DNA of 64,000 nt. Origin: Dryocola clanedunensis subsp. sulfonylureivorans (GTDB taxonomy: Bacteria; Pseudomonadota; Gammaproteobacteria; Enterobacterales; Enterobacteriaceae). Location of the stretch: the NCBI RefSeq assembly GCF_016756775.1, contig NZ_JAERMU010000015.1:56815-120814 (forward strand), given 5' to 3'. The notes under the pieces are model-generated. The model did not search any database, was not told the DNA's origin, and saw only the letters and a list, made by a program, of their open reading frames with translations. Shown here piece after piece: positions 28,413 through 37,599 of this stretch (its first letter is position 1; each line of letters begins with the position of its first letter). The position numbers were made by a program, and so were the translations under genes.

Positions 28413-28481
28413 GTAGGGTGGATAAGCGCCATCCACCGCAAACCTTTCAGAAGGCGGATGACGCAGGCTTATCCGCCCTAC
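28413..28481. repeat. REP/BIME composite (right copy bracketing the accessory island)
   Basis: GTAGGGTGGATAAGCGCC...ATCCACCGCAAA is followed by CCTTTCAGAAGGCGGATGACGCA...TCCGCCCTAC. It has the same composite build and orientation as 23629-23705. Confidence 0.85.
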
Positions 28482-28490
28482 AAATAAGAA

Positions 28491-28510
28491 AGCCGGGAAA
28501 ATTCCCGGCT
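28491..28510 (-). terminator. Terminator of the dpp operon
   Basis: AGCCGGG/CCCGGCT hairpin with T-rich tracts on both sides (TTTTTAATTA on plus, TTTCTTATTT on minus), 6 bases after the dppF stop. It may work in both directions. Confidence 0.8.
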
Positions 28511-28516
28511 TTTTAA

Positions 28517-29521
28517 TTAACGGATTTCCTCATTCTCATCCTGGTCAACGGCGAAGCAGGCGACCAGCTGGCCGCCATACTCCTTGAGCTGCGGCTGCAG
28601 CTGGGTGCAGGGGCCGAAGCGGCGGCGGCAGCGGGCGTTGAAGGCGCAGCCCGGCGGCGGGTTCAGCGGGCTTGGCAGCTCGCCGGTTAGCTTGATGCGC
28701 TCGCGGCGTTCGTCCGGGTTCAGACGTGGGGTCGCAGACAGCAACGCCTGGGTGTATGGGTGACGCGGGTTGGAGAAGATCTGATCTTTGGTGCCCTTCT
28801 CTACGCAGCGGCCCAGGTACATCACCATCACTTCGTCGGCGATATGCTCTACCACGGACAGGTCGTGGGAGATAAACACGTACGACAGCCCCATCTCCTC
28901 CTGCAAATCCATCATCAGGTTCAGCACCTGCGCACGCACCGAAACGTCCAGCGCGGAAACAGGCTCATCGGCAATCACCACGTCAGGATCTAACATCAGA
29001 CCGCGGGCGATGGCGATACGTTGACGCTGGCCGCCGGAGAACATGTGCGGGTAGCGGTCGTAATGCTCAGTTTTCAGCCCCACTTTCGCCATCATCGCCA
29101 GCGCTTTTTCACGGCGCTCGGCTTTGCTCAGGCTGGTATTGATTTGCAGCGGCTCCTCCAGAATCTGCCCCACTTTTTTACGCGGGTTCAGAGAGCCGTA
29201 CGGGTTCTGGAAGACGATCTGGATTTTCTGACGCCTGAGCTTTTCAGCCGTAACGTCCGGCACCAGCAGATCCTGGCCCTGGTAGTACAGCTCGCCGCCG
29301 GTTGGGATTTCAATCATCGTCAGCAGGCGGCCCAGAGTGGATTTTCCACAGCCTGACTCGCCCACTACCGCCAGCGTTTTGCCGCGCTCCAGCTCAAACG
29401 ACACGCCGTCCAGCGCCTTCACCAGGCGTTCCTGTCCGAAGATGCCCTTCTTGACCGGATAGTGTTTCTTTAAATCGATGGCCCGCAGCAGCGGTTGCGC
29501 GGTGGCCTGTTCGGTACTCAT
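28517..29521 (-). CDS. dppF: DppF, dipeptide ABC transporter ATPase
   Basis: The 334-residue ATPase powers, together with DppD, uptake of di- and tripeptides, and of haem and 5-aminolevulinate in E. coli. Walker A reads GESGCGKST, the signature motif [14 protein letters not shown], and Walker [14 protein letters not shown]. The C-terminal extension has the oligopeptide-type cysteine cluster ([15 protein letters not shown]), likely an iron-sulphur site as in related ATPases. It overlaps dppD by 4 bases and ends the operon. Confidence 0.97.
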   Translation of the reverse strand: MSTEQATAQPLLRAIDLKKHYPVKKGIFGQERLVKALDGVSFELERGKTLAVVGESGCGKSTLGRLLTMIEIPTGGELYYQGQDLLVPDVTAEKLRRQKIQIVFQNPYGSLNPRKKVGQILEEPLQINTSLSKAERREKALAMMAKVGLKTEHYDRYPHMFSGGQRQRIAIARGLMLDPDVVIADEPVSALDVSVRAQVLNLMMDLQEEMGLSYVFISHDLSVVEHIADEVMVMYLGRCVEKGTKDQIFSNPRHPYTQALLSATPRLNPDERRERIKLTGELPSPLNPPPGCAFNARCRRRFGPCTQLQPQLKEYGGQLVACFAVDQDENEEIR

Positions 29522-30501
29522 AGCGTTGGCCTCCCGGCATCATCGAGGGGATAGTGGCACTTGGACTGGCGCCCATTGTCCACAAGGTTCAGTTCTGGCT
29601 CTTCCGCGCGGCAGCGGTCCGTGGCATACGGGCAGCGCGGGTTGAGCAGGCAGCCGTTCGGGCGGTCGTACTTGCCCGGCACCACGCCCGGCAGCGAGGC
29701 CAGACGGGCTTTATCCTGCGCAAACTCCGGCAGCGCGCGCAGCAGGGCCTGGGTATACGGATGGCGCGGCGCACGGAAGATATCCTTCGCTTCGCCCGTT
29801 TCCACCACCTGGCCTGCATACATCACGATGATTTTGTGCGCCGCTTCCGCCACCAGCGCGAGGTCATGGGTGATTAAAATCAGCGCCATGTTCTCTTTTT
29901 GCTGCAGCTCCAGCAGCAGCTCGATGATCTGCGCCTGGATGGTCACATCCAGCGCGGTAGTTGGCTCATCGGCAATCAGCAGTTTGGGCCGACAGGCAAT
30001 TGCCATGGCGATCATCACGCGCTGGCTCATCCCGCCGGAAAGCTGATGGGGATAGACGTCGAGGCGCGAAGCCGCATCCGGAATGCCCACCAGGTTCAGC
30101 AGGTCGATTGCGCGCTGAACGCGTGTTTTTTTGTTGCCGCCCTGATGCACCTTAATGGCTTCCATGATCTGGAAACCAACGGTGTAGCACGGGTTCAGGC
30201 TGGTCATCGGGTCCTGGAAGATCATCGCCACTTCGGCACCGACCAGGTTACGGCGCTCTTTCTCGGAGATCTTTTGCAGGTCGCGGCCATTGAACTCCAG
30301 CTTCTCGGCCATGACGCGGCCGGGAAAATCAATCAGCCCCATAATCGCCAGTGAGCTGACGGACTTGCCAGAGCCGGACTCGCCGACGATACCCACGACT
30401 TCGCCCTGGCTTACGCTATAGCTGATACGGTCTACGGCACGGAACGGGGTGCCTTTGTCGCCAAAGTGCACCGATAATTTATCTACATTCAATAACGCCA
30501 T
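29518..30501 (-). CDS. dppD: DppD, dipeptide ABC transporter ATPase
   Basis: The 327-residue partner ATPase has Walker [10 protein letters not shown], signature [14 protein letters not shown], Walker [14 protein letters not shown], and the C-terminal cysteine cluster [15 protein letters not shown]. It pairs with DppF under the DppBC channel. It lies 10 bases after dppC. Confidence 0.97.
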   Translation of the reverse strand: MALLNVDKLSVHFGDKGTPFRAVDRISYSVSQGEVVGIVGESGSGKSVSSLAIMGLIDFPGRVMAEKLEFNGRDLQKISEKERRNLVGAEVAMIFQDPMTSLNPCYTVGFQIMEAIKVHQGGNKKTRVQRAIDLLNLVGIPDAASRLDVYPHQLSGGMSQRVMIAMAIACRPKLLIADEPTTALDVTIQAQIIELLLELQQKENMALILITHDLALVAEAAHKIIVMYAGQVVETGEAKDIFRAPRHPYTQALLRALPEFAQDKARLASLPGVVPGKYDRPNGCLLNPRCPYATDRCRAEEPELNLVDNGRQSKCHYPLDDAGRPTL

Positions 30502-30511
30502 CTCGAACCTC

Positions 30512-31414
30512 TTACTGCTTCAGTTTAGGATCGAGCGCGTCACGCAGCCCGTCACCCATCAGGTTAAATGCCAGCACCGTCAGCAGGATTGCCAGACCCG
30601 GGAAGGTCACAACCCACCAGGCACTTTGCGCAAACTGCAGCACGTCGGAGAGCATGGTGCCCCACTCCGGCGTTGGCGGCTGCGCACCCATGCCAAGGAA
30701 GCCAAGGGCGGCCATATCGAGAATGGCGTTAGAGAAGCCAAGAGAGGCCTGCACGATAAGCGGTGCAAGGCAGTTCGGTAAAATATTGATGAACATCTGG
30801 CGCATCGGGCTTGCGCCCGCGACACGGGATGCCGTCACATAATCACGGTGGACTTCCACCAGCACCGCGCCGCGCGTCAGTCGCACATAGTGCGGCAGAG
30901 CAACGAACGTCAGGGCCAGCGAGGCGTTCACTATCGACGGGCCGAAGATCGCCACCAGCACCAGCGCCAGCAGCAGGCTTGGCAACGCCAGCATGATGTC
31001 GACGACACGCATGATGATGTTGTCGATGATGCCGCCGAAGTAGCCGGCAATCAGGCCCAGCACCACGCCCATCACCAGCGACAGCACAACCACCAGGCAG
31101 CCGACCAGCAGCGACAGGCGCGCGCCGTACATCAGGCGGGCCATGATGTCGCGGCCAACGTCATCGGTGCCGAGGATAAACTGCCAGCTGCCGCCTTCCT
31201 GCCAGACCGGCGGGTGGAGCAGCGCATCGCGGAACTGTTCAGCCGGGCCGTGCGGAGAGATGAAGTTGGCGAAGATGGCGATCAGAATCATCACCGTGAC
31301 ATACACCAGGCCGACAACCGCGCCTTTGTTACGTTTGAAGTAGTGCCAGAATTCCTGGAAGGGCGTCATCGGTTTTGGCGCCGCCACCACTTTTGGATCA
31401 GTTATTTGCGTCAT
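30512..31414 (-). CDS. dppC: DppC, dipeptide ABC transporter permease
   Basis: The 300-residue inner-membrane permease has about six membrane helices and the ABC permease loop [25 protein letters not shown] sequence (here [18 protein letters not shown]) that contacts the ATPases. The N-terminal OppC_N segment ([18 protein letters not shown]) is present. The start is 8 bases after the dppB stop. Confidence 0.97.
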   Translation of the reverse strand: MTQITDPKVVAAPKPMTPFQEFWHYFKRNKGAVVGLVYVTVMILIAIFANFISPHGPAEQFRDALLHPPVWQEGGSWQFILGTDDVGRDIMARLMYGARLSLLVGCLVVVLSLVMGVVLGLIAGYFGGIIDNIIMRVVDIMLALPSLLLALVLVAIFGPSIVNASLALTFVALPHYVRLTRGAVLVEVHRDYVTASRVAGASPMRQMFINILPNCLAPLIVQASLGFSNAILDMAALGFLGMGAQPPTPEWGTMLSDVLQFAQSAWWVVTFPGLAILLTVLAFNLMGDGLRDALDPKLKQ

Positions 31415-31422
31415 GATGGCCC

Positions 31423-32442
31423 TTATTTCTTATGGCGGATACGCGGGTTCACCACGCCGTACAGCAGGTCGACAATCAGGTTAACGAGGATAATCATCGT
31501 CGCCACCAGTAAGACACCGCCCTGCACTACCGGGTAGTCACGACGCTGCAATGCGTCAATCAACCAGCGGCCAAGGCCGGGCCAGGAGAAGATAGTTTCC
31601 GTCAGGATCGCACCGGCCAGCATGGTACCGACCTGCAGGCCGATAACGGTGACGACAGGCAGCATGGCGTTACGCAGAGCGTGAACCACGATAACGCGCA
31701 TGCGCGTCAAACCTTTGGCGCGAGCGGTACGGATGTAGTCCTCACCGAGCACTTCCAGCATCGCCGAACGTGTCATACGCACGATAACCGCCAGCGGGAT
31801 GGTGCCGAGCACGACGGCAGGCAGCACCATATGGGCCAGCGCGTCGATAAAGTCGCCCTTCTCGCCCCAGATGGCGGTGTCTATCAGCATGAAGCCGGTG
31901 AGCGGCTGGCTGTCGTCCAGGAAGACGATGTCGCTTATTCGCCCGGATACCGGGGTCAGGTTCCAGTACACCGAAACCAGCATGATCAGCATCATTCCCC
32001 ACCAGAAGATAGGCATGGAGTAGCCGGTCAGGGCCAGGCCTACCGCGGTGTGGTCAAACACGGAACCGCGCTTCACGGCGGCCAGTACGCCAACCGGGAT
32101 ACCCACGGCAACGGCGAAGATCATCGCGCACACGCCGAGTTCCATCGTCGCTTTAAAGCGCGGCACGAACTCATCCCAGACCGGGAGGCGGCTTTTTAAG
32201 GAGATGCCCAGATCGCCATGCATCACGCCCCAGACGTAATGGAGGTACTGCTGCCACATCGGCTTATCAAGGCCAAGTTCTGCCAGCAGCTGTGCATGAC
32301 GAGCAGGAGAAATGCCTCGCTCGCCGGCCATGATCAGCACCGGGTCACCGGGGATCATATGCACGAAGGCGAAGGTCAGTAGGGTAATACCGATAAACGT
32401 GGGGATAACTAATCCCAGACGTCGGAGGATAAACTGCAACAT
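31423..32442 (-). CDS. dppB: DppB, dipeptide ABC transporter permease
   Basis: The 339-residue permease opens with MLQFILRRLGLVIPTFIGIT, the DppB/OppB signature helix, and carries the coupling loop LGEDYIRTARAKGLTRMRV. It forms the channel with DppC. A REP element separates it from dppA, so less transporter than binding protein is expected. Confidence 0.97.
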   Translation of the reverse strand: MLQFILRRLGLVIPTFIGITLLTFAFVHMIPGDPVLIMAGERGISPARHAQLLAELGLDKPMWQQYLHYVWGVMHGDLGISLKSRLPVWDEFVPRFKATMELGVCAMIFAVAVGIPVGVLAAVKRGSVFDHTAVGLALTGYSMPIFWWGMMLIMLVSVYWNLTPVSGRISDIVFLDDSQPLTGFMLIDTAIWGEKGDFIDALAHMVLPAVVLGTIPLAVIVRMTRSAMLEVLGEDYIRTARAKGLTRMRVIVVHALRNAMLPVVTVIGLQVGTMLAGAILTETIFSWPGLGRWLIDALQRRDYPVVQGGVLLVATMIILVNLIVDLLYGVVNPRIRHKK

Positions 32443-32540
32443 AACCCGGATTCTCTGTAGTGACGTCGCGCCTGGTCACGCTTCGTCTGTATTGCTCACA
32501 AATTACAAATAATACGCCCCTCTCTGCCACGGCCTCAGCG

Positions 32541-32570
32541 GTGGATGGCGCTGGCGCTTATCCACCCTAC
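32541..32570. repeat. REP element between dppA and dppB
   Basis: GGTGGAT...ATCCACC hairpin with the shared GCGCTTATCCACCCTAC end. In E. coli a REP also sits between dppA and dppB and is thought to stabilise the dppA mRNA. Confidence 0.85.
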
Positions 32571-32610
32571 AACTTCACAGGGTGGATAATGAGAGAGGCT
32601 ATCGTGCTTA

Positions 32611-34218
32611 TTATTCTACTGAGACGTTCTCAAAGTGGTGTTTGCCCAACGGGTCAACCACGTAGCCTTTCACTTCTTTGCGCACCGGCTCATAGACGGT
32701 GGAGTGGGCAACGATCAGCGCCGGAGCCTGGTCATGCATCACTACCTGAGCCTGCTTGTACAGCTCGATACGCTTGTTGTGATCTTCGGCCGCGCGAGCA
32801 GGCTGGATCAGGTCTTCAAACGGCTTGTAGCACCAGCGGGAGTAGTTGGAGCCGTCTTTCGCTGCTGCACAGCTAAACAGGGTAGCGAAGAAGTTGTCCG
32901 GATCCCCATTGTCCCCGGTCCAGCCCATCATCACCGCCTGGTGCTCACCCGCTTTGGCGCGCTTCAGGTACTCGCCCCACTCGTAGGTGACGATTTTGGC
33001 GGTCACGCCCACTTTCGCCCAGTCAGCCTGAATCATCTCTGCCATACGGCGAGCGTTCGGGTTGTATGGACGCTGAACAGGCATTGCCCACAGGTCAACG
33101 GTGAAGCCATCGGCGTGGCCAGATTCTTTCAGCAGCGCCTTCGCTTTCTCCGGATCGTAGGTGTAATCCTTCACGGCGTCGTTATAGCCCCACATGGTTG
33201 GTGGGATCAGGTTTTTAGCCGCGGTGCCCGCGCCCTGATAAACCGCCTTGATGATCGCTTCTTTGTTCACCGCGTAGGTCAGCGCCTGACGCACTTTCAC
33301 GTCGTCAAACGGCTTTTTCTCGGTGTTGAAAGAGAGGTAACCCACGTTCAGGCCAGCCTGTTCCATCAGGTTGATGTTCTTATCCTGCTTCATGCGAGCG
33401 ATATCAGCCGGGTTCGGGAACGGCATAACCTGGCACTCGTTTTTCTGCAGCTTGGCGTAACGCACGGAGGCGTCAGGCGTGATGGAGAAGACCAGACGGT
33501 CGATCTGCGGTTTGGTCCCCCAGTAGCCCGGGAACGCTTTATACAGAATGCGGGAGTCTTTCTGATACTTCAGCAGCTGGAACGGCCCGGTACCGATTGG
33601 GTTCAGGTCGATTTTTTCCGGCGTGCCGGCTTTCAGCATATTGTCCGCGTACTCTTTGGACAGGATCGAGGCAAAGTCCATCGCCATATCGGCAAGGAAC
33701 GGCGCTTCAGGACGGGTCAGCACGAACTGAACCGTGTCGTCGTCCACTTTCTTAATTTCGCTGATCAGATCCGGCAGGCCCATGCCTTCGAAGTATTCGT
33801 AGCTGCCGCCAGAAACTTTATGGTACGGGTTCTGAGCGTTTTTCTGACGGTCGAAGGAGAACACAACGTCGTCGGCATTCAGGTCACGCGTTGGTTTGAA
33901 GTCTTTATTGTCCTGCCACTTCACGCCTTTGCGCAGGTGGAAGGTATAGGTTTTACCGTCTTCGCTCACTTCCCACTTTTCAGCAAGGCCAGGGACGATT
34001 TCGGTGGTGCCGATTTTGAACTCTACCAGACGGTTATAGATTGGCACCGAGCTGGCATCGTAAGTGGTACCAGAGGTGAACAGCTGTGGGTTAAAACCTT
34101 CAGGCGAGCCTTCTGAACAATAGACGAGGGTTTTAGCCTGAACGCTGGCTGCTACGGTCAAAGCGACGAGGCTCAGACCAAATTTCAGCATCCCTGACTT
34201 CTTCAAGGAAATACTCAT
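32611..34218 (-). CDS. dppA: DppA, periplasmic dipeptide-binding protein
   Basis: The 535-residue solute-binding protein of family SBP_bac_5 equals E. coli DppA in length and is very close in sequence. The signal peptide (MSISLKKSGMLKFGLSLVAL, cut after SVQA) precedes the mature start KTLVYCSEGSPEGFN. It binds dipeptides, and haem and 5-aminolevulinate in E. coli, and feeds DppBCDF; it also serves chemotaxis through Tap in species that have it. It is the first gene of the operon, with a long upstream region. Confidence 0.98.
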   Translation of the reverse strand: MSISLKKSGMLKFGLSLVALTVAASVQAKTLVYCSEGSPEGFNPQLFTSGTTYDASSVPIYNRLVEFKIGTTEIVPGLAEKWEVSEDGKTYTFHLRKGVKWQDNKDFKPTRDLNADDVVFSFDRQKNAQNPYHKVSGGSYEYFEGMGLPDLISEIKKVDDDTVQFVLTRPEAPFLADMAMDFASILSKEYADNMLKAGTPEKIDLNPIGTGPFQLLKYQKDSRILYKAFPGYWGTKPQIDRLVFSITPDASVRYAKLQKNECQVMPFPNPADIARMKQDKNINLMEQAGLNVGYLSFNTEKKPFDDVKVRQALTYAVNKEAIIKAVYQGAGTAAKNLIPPTMWGYNDAVKDYTYDPEKAKALLKESGHADGFTVDLWAMPVQRPYNPNARRMAEMIQADWAKVGVTAKIVTYEWGEYLKRAKAGEHQAVMMGWTGDNGDPDNFFATLFSCAAAKDGSNYSRWCYKPFEDLIQPARAAEDHNKRIELYKQAQVVMHDQAPALIVAHSTVYEPVRKEVKGYVVDPLGKHHFENVSVE

Positions 34219-34823
34219 TCTTCCGCTCCAATGTGAGATGTGTTGTTTTTATCCGTGAGACCTTTGTTATTTGTTTGCGGTCCGTACGGTGTGCCCGAAG
34301 GCGAGTGGTGAGGCCAGGGAATTCCATGCTTCTGGAGAGCTGTGTGGTAGTGCGGGCTGTCCATAAATTGCCCCTCACGCCCTACAATCTGTCAACAGTT
34401 CGTTAAAACGTCAATACAGGTAGCGGGGATTTGCAGCAGGGGTGAGAAACCGCAAACAAAGTTAAAAAAAAGCGGGCGCGGGTATTTCCAGCAGGGAAAT
34501 TTATGCTACGGGCTTGTTACCAGAATATTACACTGCTTATTTTGCGCGCAATAGCGCAAATCGATTGTTCACATTTTATGAAAATTCTTGCCGGACGGTG
34601 ATTATATGAACGATTTATTTTGTGTTCGGCCTCTGCAATAGCGAATTGTGCTGGCAGCAAACATAAGCAGTGACGCAAAAAACCACGCTCTTTCATAACA
34701 AAAAACAATGGAATATGTCACAAAACGATTTAAAGGCGGGGATAGCACGATGGAAGGGGTATTTTCAGCAGGAATGGAGATCTTGTAGGACAGATCCATC
34801 CGCCGTTGTGTCCGGGGTAGTTG
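34219..34823. other. Long dppA upstream region
   Basis: About 600 bases without a convincing gene. The part next to dppA must hold its promoter and leader. The stretch from about 34440 to 34740 is AT-rich. Short frames on the minus strand here lack ribosome sites and look non-coding. Confidence 0.6.
34239..34250 (-). promoter_or_regulatory. dppA: Candidate GcvB sRNA target in the dppA leader
   Basis: On the minus strand AAAAACAACACA lies about 20 bases upstream of the dppA start. It is complementary to the GU-rich R1 region of GcvB, which represses dppA in E. coli and Salmonella. The assignment rests on that complementarity and position. Confidence 0.5.
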
Positions 34824-34852
34824 TTGGATGACGCTTCGCTTATCCAACCTAC
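34824..34852. repeat. REP-like element
   Basis: TTGGATGACGC...GCTTATCCAACCTAC hairpin, next to the tRNA terminator. Confidence 0.75.
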
Positions 34853-34857
34853 AGATG

Positions 34858-34887
34858 CAAAAAACCCCGCTAAAAAGCGGGGTTTCT
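34858..34887 (-). terminator. Terminator of the tRNA-Pro gene
   Basis: CCCCGC/GCGGGG stem with a TTTTTA-containing loop, followed on the minus strand by a T-run, 7 bases after the CCA end of the tRNA. Confidence 0.85.
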
Positions 34888-34893
34888 TAAATG

Positions 34894-34970
34894 TGGTCGG
34901 CGAGAGAGGATTCGAACCTCCGACCCACTGGTCCCAAACCAGTTGCGCTACCAAGCTGCGCTACTCGCCG
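34894..34970 (-). tRNA. tRNA-Pro, anticodon UGG
   Basis: The 77-base cloverleaf has an encoded CCA. The acceptor stem is CGGCGAG/CTCGCCG, the D-stem GCGC/GCGC, the anticodon stem ACTGG/CCAGT with loop TTTGGGA, and the T-arm GGAGGTTCGAATCCTC. Loop bases 34-36 are TGG. The locus corresponds to E. coli proK, whose anticodon is CGG, but this sequence matches the E. coli proM type instead. Confidence 0.95.
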
Positions 34971-34982
34971 AATGCGGAGCGC

Positions 34983-35011
34983 ATCTTACTGCGCACCGTT
35001 TTAGCCGTCAA
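34983..35011 (-). promoter_or_regulatory. Promoter of the tRNA-Pro gene
   Basis: TTGACG and TAAGAT with a 17-base spacer on the minus strand, followed by a GC-rich discriminator (GCGCTCCGC) typical of stringently controlled tRNA promoters. It lies 12 bases upstream of the mature 5' end. Confidence 0.8.
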
Positions 35012-35070
35012 TCCCTTAAATTAAAAATACAAATCAATTGATTTAAAAGACAGCGATTGTTGAATCAATG

Positions 35071-36753
35071 TTACTTTGCAGCCTTCTGCGGCACGTGACA
35101 CCAGTTGTTGTTCTCGTTAATTCCGCCGTTCGGCGAAGTGTAACCCAGGCAACCCATAATGGTGTCATACAGCTCGACATGACGATGTGGGATCTTCATC
35201 GCCGCCTGCTCTTTCATATGTTCAAAGGAGCGTGCACGGTCAGGATTTTGCAGATACTTATCTGACGCCCACAGCATCAACGGTACGCGGAACTGCTCCG
35301 GTGGAGCCATGAAACGTGGTGTCCCGTGCAGATGCTTATGCTCGTTGATGGATTCCCCGTGATCTGCGGCATAGAAGATAATCGCCTTCTTATCGCGGAA
35401 CTGGTCAATCACATCCGTCAGCACCGTATCGATATAAAGTATCGAGTTATCGTAGGCGTTGATCATCTGCTGTTTGGTGCACTCTTTGTCGACGCTGACA
35501 CATTCAGGTGTCCACTTCGCGTAGCTGCGCGGATAACGCTGCACGTAGGAGAAGTGCGACCCTTTGGTATGCAGAATGATCAGATGCTTGCCGTCCGGGT
35601 GTTTATCGAGCGAACGCTTCACCTCCTCCACCAGCAGCATGTCATCCACTGTCTTACCACGGTTACGCGGCTCGGCGGCAATCTGCTCGCGGTAGGCAAT
35701 GTTGTCCGCCATGGTGTTACCGTAGAACCAGACTTCACTCTGCATCGCAAACAGGTCAGTGCTAAAGCCCAGCTGCTTAAGAACGGCAAAGACGTTTTGT
35801 TCTTTCAGGGTGCGCTGTGGATTATCTTCCGTGCCGCCTTCGCGTACAAACATGCAGCGCAGGGAGAGCTTAGTGGCGGTGTCGCAAGACTGACCACGGA
35901 ACGCGACCAGATTTTTTTCCTTCGCCAGTTTCGGCGTGGTATCCCGGTCATAGCCCAGAAGCCCCATGTGATCCCAACGTGTCGTTTCGCCAATCACGAA
36001 CACCACGTAGGTATCATCAAGATCTTTTGGCGCAACATAGGTGAATTTTTTCGCCGGGTTCATCAGCGAACTGTTATCGCTGGACTCGTCCGCCTGCGCC
36101 CAGGCATATAAACCCAGTGCCGATACCCAGTTCGAAGGCAGATAAGAGTTCGCCACCACGCCGCCGTAGCTGGCCAGGTCAACGGTAGAGCGTTTCTCGT
36201 CACGGCTCTGGAAGTGATCCAGCAGACGCAGCGGGCCCCAGGCAAGCAGACCGGCCAGCAGGACGATACCCACACTTCGCACACGGTGCCGACGGGTTTG
36301 TAATTGTTTCAGCAGGGTATAGCGACAAGTGTTGCTCCAGATAAGAATCAGCGGCAGTGCGCTCACGATAATCATCCAGATAACAAAATGGTAGCCAACA
36401 ACCTCTTTAGAAAGATCGATATCCGTTGTCATAACCGAAGCGATGATGCCGTAGCCGATCACCACATTAAGGAAGGTCATGTAATAGCTGGCACCGACGG
36501 AAAATAGCACGACGAGGCTTGCAAGTACGCGCCACACCGTTCGTCCAAACAGGGAAAGCAGACGGAGTAAGAAAAATGTAATCAACACACAGGCGGCGAC
36601 TTCAGCCACGGCAGCAAATCCTTTCCATGCCATAAAGCTCTGTGCGAAGCTGTTAAAACGGTGATAAAAAACTGAGATGTTCAGAAACAGGCCGATGTAT
36701 ACCGCTAACAGAAAACATAATTTCTGCTGGGTCATCGATTTAATATAATTCAT
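35071..36753 (-). CDS. eptB: EptB, Kdo phosphoethanolamine transferase
   Basis: The 560-residue inner-membrane enzyme adds phosphoethanolamine to the outer Kdo of LPS. Five N-terminal membrane segments (about 12-165) precede a periplasmic alkaline-phosphatase-fold domain with VIGETTRWDHMG, the nucleophile region SCDTATKLSLRC and the metal-binding YAADHGESI. The close match to E. coli EptB (563) includes the C-terminal GINENNNWCH. In E. coli it is induced by sigma E and silenced by sRNA MgrR; I did not identify those sites. Confidence 0.97.
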   Translation of the reverse strand: MNYIKSMTQQKLCFLLAVYIGLFLNISVFYHRFNSFAQSFMAWKGFAAVAEVAACVLITFFLLRLLSLFGRTVWRVLASLVVLFSVGASYYMTFLNVVIGYGIIASVMTTDIDLSKEVVGYHFVIWMIIVSALPLILIWSNTCRYTLLKQLQTRRHRVRSVGIVLLAGLLAWGPLRLLDHFQSRDEKRSTVDLASYGGVVANSYLPSNWVSALGLYAWAQADESSDNSSLMNPAKKFTYVAPKDLDDTYVVFVIGETTRWDHMGLLGYDRDTTPKLAKEKNLVAFRGQSCDTATKLSLRCMFVREGGTEDNPQRTLKEQNVFAVLKQLGFSTDLFAMQSEVWFYGNTMADNIAYREQIAAEPRNRGKTVDDMLLVEEVKRSLDKHPDGKHLIILHTKGSHFSYVQRYPRSYAKWTPECVSVDKECTKQQMINAYDNSILYIDTVLTDVIDQFRDKKAIIFYAADHGESINEHKHLHGTPRFMAPPEQFRVPLMLWASDKYLQNPDRARSFEHMKEQAAMKIPHRHVELYDTIMGCLGYTSPNGGINENNNWCHVPQKAAK

Positions 36754-37014
36754 TCAATTGTCCGGAATAAAGCGAGTAAAGCTTCTCAAAGACTATTCAG
36801 ACTCCTCGTTTGCAGCAGAGTTCTGAACGGTAGAAAATAGCCAACGAATCGGGACGATTCTTAGACACAGGTCACAAGACTTGCGCCGCGTAGTAGAGCA
36901 CAGCGGTCACGAAATGTATCGCCATAAAACGCGATAATATGTGTTCTTTACATTTTGCCAATAACATATTTGCAGCTTGAATTTGCGCAGTCCAGGCACC
37001 CGGAGAGGCCACCT

Positions 37015-37599
37015 ATGCAGACCTTAGAAGAGCGCGCCCGTCGATTCGCCAGTAAAGCTCACGCCGCCAGTGAGCAACGGCGCAAATATACCTATGAGCC
37101 TTACATCGTCCATCCTGCCGCCGTGGTGGAACTGGTGCGCAGCGTCTGCGATAACGAAGAGGTGCTGGCCGCCGCCTGGCTACACGATACGGTGGAAGAC
37201 ACCGACACAACGATTCTCGATATCGAAGAGCGTTTTGGCCCGCGGGTTGCCGCCCTGGTATTGATGCTCACCAACCCTGAACAGCCCCCCGGCACCAATC
37301 GCGCCCACCGCAAACGCGCTCATTTCCTGCATACCGCGCAGGCCAGTGCGGATGCACAGACCATTAAGCTTGCAGATATTATTGATAACACGCGTGAAAT
37401 ACTGAGATATGACGCCCATTTCGCACGGGTTTATCTCATCGAAAAGCGGTTACAGTTGGCGGAGATGAAACGCGGGAATGAAGCACTGAAAGCGCGGGCG
37501 GAAAACATTGTCGAGGAAGGTATTTCACAATTAATGATGCCGCCGTATAACGTCCCGGCGGCATGGTTTACTCAGCTGATGGCGCGCTATCAGGCGTGA
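37015..37599 (+). CDS. Small HD-domain protein, probable (p)ppGpp hydrolase (SpoT/Mesh1-like)
   Basis: The 194-residue protein consists of one HD domain with the hydrolase motifs of RelA/SpoT homologues: YIVHPAAVVELV, AAWLHDTVEDTDTT (HD plus the catalytic ED pair) and KLADIIDNTRE. There is no synthetase or TGS domain, so it resembles small alarmone hydrolases. Cytosolic breakdown of (p)ppGpp or a related nucleotide is inferred, not shown. The ATG at 37015 follows GGAGAGG; an upstream extension to 36955 is unsupported. It converges on yhjX, and the two reading frames overlap by 10 bases. Confidence 0.8.
   Translation: MQTLEERARRFASKAHAASEQRRKYTYEPYIVHPAAVVELVRSVCDNEEVLAAAWLHDTVEDTDTTILDIEERFGPRVAALVLMLTNPEQPPGTNRAHRKRAHFLHTAQASADAQTIKLADIIDNTREILRYDAHFARVYLIEKRLQLAEMKRGNEALKARAENIVEEGISQLMMPPYNVPAAWFTQLMARYQA

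Noticed and set aside
22421..28481. Complete prophage
   Set aside because: No integrase, structural or lysis genes; only a leader and two small genes are phage-like.
32635..34116. 493-codon open frame on the plus strand opposite dppA
   Set aside because: It mirrors dppA codon structure, has no recognisable domain or ribosome site, and dppA is certain.
34517..34847. Small frames on the minus strand upstream of the tRNA terminator
   Set aside because: No ribosome sites, overlap with each other and with a REP element, no domain.
34894..34970. tRNA 3' end as an attachment site of an integrated element
   Set aside because: No repeated tRNA 3' segment or integrase was seen on either side; neighbours dppA and eptB are core genes.
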